Assembly: GCF_030272615.1 (NCBI RefSeq)
Contig: NC_081408.1
Coordinates: 606,105,673 to 606,169,672 of the forward strand
Source: Cryptomeria japonica
Taxonomy: Eukaryota > Streptophyta > Pinopsida > Cupressales > Cupressaceae
Direction of reading: 5' to 3'
DNA length: 64,000 nt
A program made the position numbers and the translations under genes. This document shows, in pieces, positions 55,942-64,000 of the stretch; position 1 is the stretch's first letter, and each line of letters opens with the position of its first letter. Under the pieces are notes generated by a model, which saw only the letters and a list, made by a program, of their open reading frames with translations, was not told where the DNA came from and ran no database searches.

Positions 55942-58135
55942 ATGGCTTCTGGATCATCTTCCACTCTGACAGGTGTGGCTACCGCTATTGTTTTCGACAT
56001 CAATAGCCATCCATGCCCTATTTTCAAGAAATTACCTTAGATTGTGAAGTTCAATGATTTAGTTGGCACATTCTCTAGGGTTCCTAGAGGAGTTTTGTAT
56101 GTCGAAGATGTTTGTGCATATATTCACTGCACTTTGGAGGATTTGGGTTCTATTGAGATCAAGAACATGTATATTGGCACTTTGATGAATCGGGATGGGT
56201 CGATGAAACCAGAATTTCAAATTCTGAAGGATCAGGTTTTTATGAACATTTTGGAGATGTTTGAAGATGAATTGATCTGGTATGCATTGAGCTGAGTTCA
56301 TAGCGAATTCATATGGCTAGACCAATCCCACAAGATCACCAAGGAAGCTATTCTTGCAATCACTGATTTACCCTAGAGCAGTCCAACCCCTGGAAGGAAG
56401 AAGATATCTAACAATGAGGTGGAGAAGTTAACTGGTGCAACATCTAACAAGCGGTCAATGAGGATTAGCACTATCAGAGACAAAGCAATTCAATTTGCAA
56501 GCATGATCATCAGTTACAAGGTAACCCAATCAAATCAGTTGCTCTATTTCCAATTCATGCATTTTATATGCTCACAAAATGACTAAGTAGAATGAAAATC
56601 TATATTTATGTGAATGGATGTGTGATGAATTGATAATAAACCTAGGGAAGATTAAGGGTGAGAAAAAGGGTATTTTCTGGTATGGCAACCTTGTTGTCTA
56701 TTTAATGCTTTTCTTTCTGAATGAGTTACCCAGAATTGGTAAGACCTAATGGGCATTTGATATACCAGTAGAAAAATAAATCAAAGATTCTATAAGGAAT
56801 ATGGGACATGATAGGGACTCCATTCTTTGGGGTTGTTTCAAATCATTCCAGAAAGCAATGAAGAAGAGAGAAAGAGTTCCAAAGCATATAGTTGACAAAT
56901 ACTCAACTGAAATTTGTTTTATGGTAAATAAGGATGAAACACTAATGGAGGAAGTGAAACCAAGGAAGATCTAGATAAGAAAGAGGGGCTATGAGGTTGA
57001 TGCTGAGATCTTGGATTTGTATGCCAAGACTCTTATTGATGCCTCGATTGATGAAGCGGAGAAAGCCTTTGGGAATGCAAAGAAAAATGAAACTGAACTT
57101 GAAATTGGTTTTAGTAAAAAGAAAAGGGAAGGAAAGATCAAGAAGATTGGGGAAGCTATACAAAAGATGTTCTCTGAGATAAAGCAAATTATAAGACTAA
57201 CTGAAGGGTCATCTCTGACAGTAGTGCAGGCTCCACCGACAACAAAAACTAGCAAGGGTGTAGTAAAGAGGAAGAAATTGAAGACTTATATTGCCCCTGT
57301 TACATCTGATTCTGATACTGAGATTGTGCCCTCATAGATTCCTAAGACTTTCATCAGGATACCAAGGAAAAAGGTTGAGGAAGTAAAGAAGCAAAAAGTG
57401 AAGGTTACCCCTTCGACAGAACGTAAGAAAATTTCAAAGGAGAGGAAGGCCACAGAGAAGAGGAAACTGGTTGAGGAGTCTACTTCTACTCCCAATAAGA
57501 AGAAGAAAGTAGATGTAGATATAGCTCTCAAATCTGGTAAGGGTATTGAGGTCATTCCTCCTCTTTCAGTTGCTGAGTTGATTGATCAAATAACTAAAGA
57601 TGGAATTTTGAGTAATACACAACATTAGTATGTACATATGGATGATAAGGAGAAAATGGAGATAGAGGAATCTATTTTCTTGTATTTAGACATATATAAG
57701 AAAGCACTTTTAGAGATTGAAAAATAGATACCAGGAGATTTGTATAAAAAACTAGATGCTAGAAGGTTATCTGCGGTTGAAGAAGATAGACACATAAAGG
57801 TACAAGAATTGTTAACTGTTTGTGGTGCTATAACTGATGAAGAGATACAACAGTGTTTAGAGTTTGCAAATAAATCAATTTTCCAGAGAAAACACCGACA
57901 TGTGAGTCTCATGGTAGATAGAGTAAATGAGATAGCTAAGGAGACACATGATGCTTGGGTAAAATTATTTGTAGATAAAGTAGGATTCTTTACATCACCC
58001 AAAGTCCCTCAAAAGTCTATCACTCCAGACATACCAATAAATGATAAGGGGAAAGGTATATTGGGAATGGATACACCGGTTTTGGATCAGAAACTATTAG
58101 AGGATATTCCTTTGGTAGAGCCACTAGTACCTAAC
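55942..58135 (+). pseudogene. B2 ORF2, unidentified accessory protein, truncated
   Basis: It starts MASGSSSTLTGVATA at 55942. A stop after 32 codons is followed by homology to the B1 globular part, including VEDVCAYIHCTLEDLGSIEI and KKISNNEVEKLTGA. Basic linkers appear at 56991-57337 and 57398-57628. The 57740-58130 part (KSIFQRKHRHVSLMVDRVNE) matches B1 at about 20057-20400. Element C truncates the frame at 58136. The function is unknown. Confidence 0.65.
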
Positions 58136-59208
58136 TGTAAAGCGGAAAATCGCGATCGAACCCTAATTGTTCTCCCCTCTTCCAACTCCGAGGAGAGAGA
58201 AGGGAGGTTCGCTAGGATTCGATGGTTTTCACTTAGGGGAGAGACTTTACATTCAAAAGAGGGGTTGAAACCCACAAGATCCAATCCCACGCAATGCAAG
58301 ATTGGATGCTAAATGTGTTTCAAGGGTTAAGACAGCAAGGCTACCCTCTTTTGTAAAGAATGTTGATAGAAGAATTAAGCTAAGCATGCATAGAAAGTGA
58401 TAAAGATTCGCTTATAAACTGAGATAGGAATACAGTATGAAGCTGTGGACCTGGAATTAGTAGTAAAATGTCGATACAGCGCTGTCCTGCAAATTTGAGC
58501 AAAAGTTGTCGGGACGATGGCGCCCGGCGCCACGGTCCTCCAAAAAATCCGCGAAACGAAGGGGGATCTGTTCGTCTCTACACAAGGATTCCAGATCTTC
58601 AATTTCAGCTGCGTACCTGCAACCTTGTTCTAAGGATGTTTGTATCGTTATGTGCGAAGGTATAGATGTTGTATGTTGTATGTTGTAGCATGTAGTATGT
58701 GATCTCCTCTTCAATGGTTGAATCCTTGACTTGAATGCAACACTTAGCCTTGAATGGAGACTTGAGATGATCAATTGCTTGAAGGAATGCTTGAATGCTT
58801 GAATGCTTGAATGCTTGAGTATAGTTTCCACGCTTTTACATATATCCTCCTCATGCCAAATGAGAGAGAAAAATGTAGTTTATATACTTGTCATTTAGGG
58901 CTGATAGACTGATTTTCCCGACCTTAGGCCGACCAGGAAAGTTAATTTCCAAATTGCAAACAAAAAGACCCGAGACCCCCTAGGAGACCGGGCCCAAAAT
59001 AGGACCCAGGGACCAGGGCGTTGGGCGCTCTGGTCCCACCTCCCGGGATAGCAGGGTGCAAGGTGGTTCAGGCCAGGGTGCTTGAAAAATGCAGTTTTCA
59101 GTGTCGTGAGCAAGTTTCGGGGTCTCCATTCAGGTTGCGTGTTGCGTCGCCATCGTGAAGACCGAAATGTAGTCGAAATTGCAAGTGTCGCAATTTTAGG
59201 ACGCTACA
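58136..59208 (-). repeat. C 3' LTR
   Basis: 1073 bp, starting TGTAAAGCGGAAAATCGCG and ending GGACGCTACA. The left target flank is CTAAC (58131-58135). An 8-bp unit close to TTGAATGC is repeated about four times at 58786-58819. It is homologous to the solo LTR at 30026-31208. Confidence 0.85.
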
Positions 59209-59220
59209 TTTAGCCCCCAC
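59209..59220 (-). other. C polypurine tract
   Basis: GTGGGGGCTAAA on the minus strand, directly before the 3' LTR. Confidence 0.8.
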
Positions 59221-59952
59221 TTTAGCAGGAGTATGTATGCTCATACTTCCGGTAAAGTACAAGGAAACAATATTGAAAGAATTTCACCACGTCAAGGAGG
59301 CAAGATACACCAAGCCCCCAGTGGACTAAGGATCTTACGACTTTGATTGACAAAGTAAAAGGGAAGATCACGAGGAAGAACCATGACTGTCAGTAGTAAG
59401 GTTCCCTCACTATGAGTCATGCAAGAAAGATATCAAAAATTTTCAAGGCAAGGCTAAATTTGCCAAGAAATTTTCAAGTATCTTGAAAAGATATGAACGG
59501 GATGTATGCCCCCCTACGTTAAAGCGATTGCACATGCCTCACCGGGGGTGATTGTTTTAACGTAGTGATACACATAAGAAATGAGAAAGGAAAGGAGCAC
59601 GTTATCGCAAGGATTTAGCCCCCAAGTGTGAGATAAACCCAAGGATAATAGACACAAAACATAAAGCACGAGGTGACCTCGCTTTCCTTGGGGTCAGTAT
59701 GCCGTATGATAATTCATGTATATATATCATATGTATGTATGCATAATTGTTCTTCATTCCCCAATCAAGGAAGGTCACCTAGAAGAAGGGAACACATGTG
59801 TCTTTTGAGTCAACATGAGAGAGATCAAGAGATCTCAATACTTTGCATCGTCCTCAAGTAAACAACACTAAGGACAACAAATAGAAGAATGAGAATAACA
59901 TATAGAAGAAGTAACGAAAGAGAGGAGGAAAGAATCTGCTATGCTAATGAAA
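59221..59952. other. C spacer between gag ORF and 3' LTR
   Basis: About 730 bp with no supported frame. GCCCCCAAG/CCCCCAGTGG-like words recur (about 59300 and 59620), which on the minus strand are further purine-rich tracts. Confidence 0.6.
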
Positions 59953-62900
59953 CTAGTCTAGCACGTCATCTACCCCCCGATCTTGCTGATCAATGTTTCG
60001 GGAAGGCAGGGAACACGCTAGAGGAGGAACATCCAACACAGCAGATGGAGCTATCACAAGATCCAAACACGGGCTATGTTCATGTTCCGAGCCACGTTGT
60101 TCTTGTCTAGGAGCTAGGATAAGTGCTTTAGAAAATTCATTAGATAAATGGTTATCAACATCAACAAGTTCATATTCACTATCAGAAGCAAGAGGAGTAA
60201 CATTTTCATCATGAATAACATTTTCATCCATATCATCATCAAGATTTATAAAAATAGGATCTTTAACTCGCACCGGATCAAGACCATCATGCATCTTATG
60301 TTTAGGAGATTTAGGCTCAATGTCCGGCTGAGGAGAAAATGGAATAATGCTTGTTGAAGGTGTTTTGGGAGATTGCAAAGTTTGATCTCTAAGACGACGC
60401 TTTCGCCGGCGTTCACGTGCAGAACGATTTCGTCTAGTCTTAGTAGGAAGTGGAGAAGATTGAGGAGGAGGAATGTTCTCATCCTTAGCACTTGGGTGTT
60501 TAGGTTGTGGTCTCTTAGGCTGGATAATAGGAGAAGAAGAAGGTCTCTTCTCTCTATAAAAAGAAGGAGGAGGAACTGCTCCATATAAAGGAGGAATTTT
60601 TGGTTTAGTGAGAAGCCCAAGTCCATCATGATGAGGAGGTATAGGTCTACTCTTAGGAAGTTTATTAGGCATAGACATAGTCACATCCATAGGGATGGGT
60701 TGGGAATCTTCTTGAGGAAAGACATTAGTTTTATCTTTCAAAGGAAGAACTTCCTTCTCAAGAATGATAGGAATATCAAGTTTAGGTGTTCTAGGTTCAC
60801 TTAGAGATAGGATCATATCTGTTTTCCACTTTTGATAAGATTTGAAAAGATGATCACTTCGCGGAGAAAGAGATTGGGATTGTTTAGGCCAAAAGTAATC
60901 AATAGGAACGCTAGAAGTTCTTTCAGCTGGTTTAAAGAGACTATGATTGACAGTAACAACTTCACCATTATGGGGAAATTTCAAACACTTATGAATAGGA
61001 GAAGCAATAGCTTTCATGGAAGATAGCCAAGGATAGCCAAGCTTCACACGAAATTGTTCGGCAGATGGAATAATAGCAAAGTTCACATCACGAGATTTGT
61101 TATGGACCTCAATAGGCAATGTAATAGAACCAATTGCAGGAGAAGAAAATGCATCAAATAATTTCACAATCACATCTATTTTGTCATATATCACTTGATT
61201 CAATTGCAAAGTAAAAAGGAATTCTTCAGTAATAACATTAATCATGCACGAAGGATCAATAAGCACTCCACGGCAAGGTGTATTCTTAACTTTTGCAACT
61301 ATGTATAAAGGACCATCAGGTGCCCTAATGGTTTCACTGGAATCAAATGTGATGGAAGATTCTTTAGGGATTTCTTGCTGCTCTACAAAGTTAATCACAT
61401 TCGAAGTCATAGACACAAGACCATCATATGAGAGAGAGGAATCATTAGCCTCAATTGCATTAGAGGTATGAGAAGGCAATGGATCAGTGAAAATCTGAAG
61501 ATTTTGGTTAGGAGGAGCTACAGATGTGTTGCCTTTATCATTCACTCCAGAAACAGAGATAGTATTGTTATCAATCAAATCTTGAATTTTACCCTTTAAA
61601 GAAAAACATTTTTCAGTATCATGCCCAGGCTGACGGTGAAATTGACAAAAAGATTTGTTATCAAAATAAGGTGAAGTAATCTTTGCAGGATCAATTTGTC
61701 TTATAGGAGGAAGAGTAAGCACATTTTGTTCCAATAACTTATTCATAATACTATGCAATGATTCATTCAAAGGAGTATACTTTCTTTCTTTCTTGAAAAA
61801 TTTAGAAATAGGAGGCACACCTGATGCTGCATTCACATTGTTGTTGATGATGTTTTCATTGAATTTGATGGAATCTCTGTTCGGTTTAAACTTCCCAAAT
61901 GGTTGTTGACTGCTATCACCCTTATCACTCAGAGCCATAGGATGTGATTGTTCCATTTGACTCACAGTCAGTTGATAATTGTGAAGAGTTGCACACAACT
62001 GTTGGAAAGAAGTAAACTCAGAAAACAGAAGTTTGTCTCGAATATCTTTTTGTAAATTAGAAATAAAGATTCTTTGAATATCATTGTCAGGCACTGGAAA
62101 AGAAATTTGAGCATACAAATGCTTATATCTACCAATGAAATCAGTCACTTTTTCTTTAACACCTTGTTTACAATGCATTAAATCAATCAAAGTAACTTTA
62201 GGACTTATATTGTTTTGAAATTGTTGAATGAAAGCATTTGCAAGTTGTTCGAAAGAAGTAATAGAATAGGAAGGCAACGAGCAATACCATTGTAGGGCTT
62301 TGTCTCTTAATGTTCTAGTAAACAATTTTGCAAGCAACCTTTGGTCATAAGCAAAATCGGTACATATTGTTTGAAAAGTCTTAACATGTGTTAGAGGATC
62401 TCCTTTACCATTATAAAGTTCCAAATGCGGGATTTCAACATGTTTAGGAGGGATAGCTCGAACAATGTCAAGAGAAAGTGGGCTCGCAACGTCAAATGTG
62501 GGCACACTAAACTTAGATTGATTCATAGAGGCAATTTGTTGCTGTAAAGAAGAGACAGTTTGTGCAAGATTGTTAATGGTCGCTTCAGTCGAAGAGTTCA
62601 TATTAGATGTGTTAGATTGAGATGGAGGTGTTATGTTATTGAAAGAAGGTAAAGAGTAAGGTGGTGGGACTCTATGATAGTTAGTCATAGGAGATGATTG
62701 GACAAGAGGAACACTACAAGGAGGAATGGAATGGTTAAACGAATTGCCCCCTTGTGTCATGTTCATTTGTGGTGATATAATAGGCACACTCATTGAAGGA
62801 ATGAATGAAGAAGTCGGATTGAATGAAGGAAGAGGGTTAATTGAAGAAGAAGGGTTGCCCCCATGACTGGTGATCATAGGAGGAATGTCTTGTGTAGAAG

Positions 62901-63381
62901 TAGCCATTATGTTTGATGTAAAAGTAGGTATGCTAGCAATAGAAGTTGTCAAAGGAATAGAATGATTGACTTGAGTAGGAGGTTGTGTATAACCCAAATT
63001 TTCAGCACAACTCTTCATAGGCATCACATTTGAATCCACAATGTGTGCAATACCACGCAAAATATCAATTCCATTCTTATCACTTTGAAGCATACGTTTT
63101 AGACCCTCAATTAAAGGAAGAGCTTGACTATCAGGGTATTCTTGAGACATCCATTGTCGAAAATCGTCAAATTGGTTATCCAATTTCGAAAGTTGTTCTA
63201 CGGAAACCTCATGGAGAGCTTCTTCATCATTAGGAGGATTAGAGGAATTACCCATGTCCTCGTTAAAAAGGCTATTCAAATTAGGTTCCATCTCCTCAGT
63301 AGTTAAACCTCGGAAAGACTTAATTCTACGGCTTCGTCTAATGGGAATAGTGTAAGTAGGGCTTATTGTTGTAAAACTCAT
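59953..63381 (-). CDS. gag-pr: C Gag-protease polyprotein, 1142 codons, intact
   Basis: Uninterrupted frame from MSFTTISPTY (63381). Residues about 120-290 are Pro/Ser/Asn/Thr-rich. Residues about 305-480 are a gypsy-type Retrotrans_gag domain with FTRTLRDKALQWYCSLP and FIQQFQNN. A zinc-binding-like CQFHRQPGHDTEKC lies at about 579-592. A retropepsin-like fold at about 695-800 has LGYPWLSSMKAIASPIH near its end, but its active site reads GVLIDPSCMINVI: the Asp is kept, while the following residues are Pro-Ser and not Thr/Ser-Gly. The last 340 residues are Pro-rich with a basic RERRRKRRLRDQ patch and an acidic end. The product should be a particle protein. Whether the protease works is doubtful. 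Confidence 0.85.
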   Translation of the reverse strand: MSFTTISPTYTIPIRRSRRIKSFRGLTTEEMEPNLNSLFNEDMGNSSNPPNDEEALHEVSVEQLSKLDNQFDDFRQWMSQEYPDSQALPLIEGLKRMLQSDKNGIDILRGIAHIVDSNVMPMKSCAENLGYTQPPTQVNHSIPLTTSIASIPTFTSNIMATSTQDIPPMITSHGGNPSSSINPLPSFNPTSSFIPSMSVPIISPQMNMTQGGNSFNHSIPPCSVPLVQSSPMTNYHRVPPPYSLPSFNNITPPSQSNTSNMNSSTEATINNLAQTVSSLQQQIASMNQSKFSVPTFDVASPLSLDIVRAIPPKHVEIPHLELYNGKGDPLTHVKTFQTICTDFAYDQRLLAKLFTRTLRDKALQWYCSLPSYSITSFEQLANAFIQQFQNNISPKVTLIDLMHCKQGVKEKVTDFIGRYKHLYAQISFPVPDNDIQRIFISNLQKDIRDKLLFSEFTSFQQLCATLHNYQLTVSQMEQSHPMALSDKGDSSQQPFGKFKPNRDSIKFNENIINNNVNAASGVPPISKFFKKERKYTPLNESLHSIMNKLLEQNVLTLPPIRQIDPAKITSPYFDNKSFCQFHRQPGHDTEKCFSLKGKIQDLIDNNTISVSGVNDKGNTSVAPPNQNLQIFTDPLPSHTSNAIEANDSSLSYDGLVSMTSNVINFVEQQEIPKESSITFDSSETIRAPDGPLYIVAKVKNTPCRGVLIDPSCMINVITEEFLFTLQLNQVIYDKIDVIVKLFDAFSSPAIGSITLPIEVHNKSRDVNFAIIPSAEQFRVKLGYPWLSSMKAIASPIHKCLKFPHNGEVVTVNHSLFKPAERTSSVPIDYFWPKQSQSLSPRSDHLFKSYQKWKTDMILSLSEPRTPKLDIPIILEKEVLPLKDKTNVFPQEDSQPIPMDVTMSMPNKLPKSRPIPPHHDGLGLLTKPKIPPLYGAVPPPSFYREKRPSSSPIIQPKRPQPKHPSAKDENIPPPQSSPLPTKTRRNRSARERRRKRRLRDQTLQSPKTPSTSIIPFSPQPDIEPKSPKHKMHDGLDPVRVKDPIFINLDDDMDENVIHDENVTPLASDSEYELVDVDNHLSNEFSKALILAPRQEQRGSEHEHSPCLDLVIAPSAVLDVPPLACSLPSRNIDQQDRGVDDVLD

Positions 63382-64000
63382 GCACTAGAAAGAGAGAGAA
63401 GATTTTGAATTTAGAGGTAGCAATTTTCAGTAAAATCAGCCAATCTTCTGGATTTAAGCTATTAAATGCAATCACAACAGTCTCCCGAAATTTCGAAAAA
63501 AATGTCCGGGACCGTGGCGCTCGGAGTGCAACATGGTCCTTGCAACTTTTTTCGAAATTTGCAGGGATGAAAGGTATGATGATTTTAAAGCTAATCTGAA
63601 AAAATTGAGTGATTTTACGATCTGTAGAGAGGCCAAATTAGAGTTGCAATCTCGAAATTGAACCCTACCAAGATTGTCGAAAAATGCAAAATTTGAATTT
63701 TGAAAAAGAGAGGGAAACTAAAATTTTGAATTTTATGATTTTAGAGGGAATGTCAAGAGCAATGCAAATTTTGAAATTTGAAAATTGACTCAATTTCACG
63801 CAAAATTCAATTTTGAAAGCGGAAATCAAAGTTGTTGTAATTAAGCACTTAATTTCAAAAGTCACAAATTGCAAGAATTTGAATAAAGCACTGAAATTTT
63901 TAATGAATGATAACACACATTTCAGATTTAGGACAGTAAGAACACAATTTTGACACAAAATTTCAATTTCAATGATTTTTAAATGTTTAGAAGCCTTAAT
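63382..64000 (-). other. C 5' leader (incomplete)
   Basis: AT-rich untranslated sequence upstream of the C gag ATG. It contains GTCCGGGACCGTGGCGCTCGG at about 63504-63524, resembling GTCGGGACGATGGCGCCCGG in the C LTR (about 58508). No primer site is seen before the window ends. Confidence 0.6.

Larger units (their letters stand above)
53609..58135 (+). mobile_element. Element B2: second copy of family B, truncated by C
   Basis: Plus-strand homologue of B1. The 5' LTR (53609-54375), primer site, ORF1 and most of ORF2 are present. Element C is inserted at 58136 inside ORF2, so the remainder and the 3' LTR lie beyond the window. The likely left duplication is ACCCA (53604-53608). No pol domain is present. 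Confidence 0.88.
58136..64000 (-). mobile_element. Element C: gypsy-type element with gag-protease only, runs off the window
   Basis: A minus-strand element inserted in B2 ORF2. The visible parts, in plus coordinates, are 3' LTR 58136-59208, polypurine tract 59209-59220, a 0.7-kb spacer, one long ORF 59953-63381 and leader to 64000. The primer site and 5' LTR must lie beyond 64000. Between the ORF and the 3' LTR there is no room for RT, RNase H or integrase. In an autonomous gypsy element pol lies exactly there, so this copy is non-autonomous. The open ORF points to a young insertion. Confidence 0.85.

Noticed and set aside
58375-58831. Open frames inside the C LTR as genes
   Set aside because: They overlap on both strands in an LTR defined by its partner family, its polypurine tract and TG...CA ends.
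60246-60629. Leu-rich and Arg-rich frames overlapping the C gag ORF
   Set aside because: They are other-frame shadows of the intact 1142-codon gag frame.

Overview
This is plant nuclear DNA that consists essentially of nested LTR retrotransposons plus an endogenous caulimovirid (plant pararetrovirus) copy. I recognise no host gene, tRNA, rRNA or CRISPR array. Ty1/copia domains, primer-binding sites matching plant initiator tRNA-Met, a caulimovirid and repeated CAG-to-TAG decay place it in a seed plant. The AT-rich, old, deeply nested repeats suggest a large genome such as a conifer's, but that is inference.

Layout. 1-395 and 5562-6515 are two halves of a decayed acidic ORF, split by a very young element A1 (396-5561, minus, identical 484-bp LTRs, duplication ATTTT). 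After LTR-like DNA to 7609 comes copia1 (7610-15039, minus, duplication AGACC), which has all copia domains but many stops. Unassigned DNA (15040-17036) leads into copia2 (17037-31546, minus, duplication AAACT). Copia2 carries element B1 in its 3' LTR (17820-24734), a 405-bp LTR-like insert in gag (28400-28804) and a solo LTR in its 5' LTR (30026-31208). Further non-coding DNA runs to about 33760.

From 33760 to 53020 the substrate is caulimovirid. An inverted plus-strand fragment (33760-34590) precedes a minus-strand copy in the order movement protein, coat, protease, RT, RNase H. This copy is split inside RT by a coding-empty element, the LARD (35095-41398, duplication AATAT). It is split between the movement and coat regions by a solo LTR, called D (44733-51008, duplication GTTTG), which is itself split by A2 (46292-50891), a second copy of the A1 family in the opposite orientation. 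A Pro/Gln-rich ORF fragment (53150-53608) is then cut by B2 (53609-58135, plus), and B2 is cut by element C (58136 to beyond 64000, minus), which carries an intact 1142-codon gag-protease ORF.

How the parts relate. Three families (A, B, C) keep gag-like proteins, and A and C also a protease-like domain, but lack integrase, reverse transcriptase and RNase H. They must be copied in trans. The complete-domain copia1 and copia2 are dead copies of the kind of element that could supply those enzymes. B shares its polypurine-tract flank and LTR end module with copia1. Removing the inserts makes the flanking reading frames continuous at several sites, which supports the insertion order given here.
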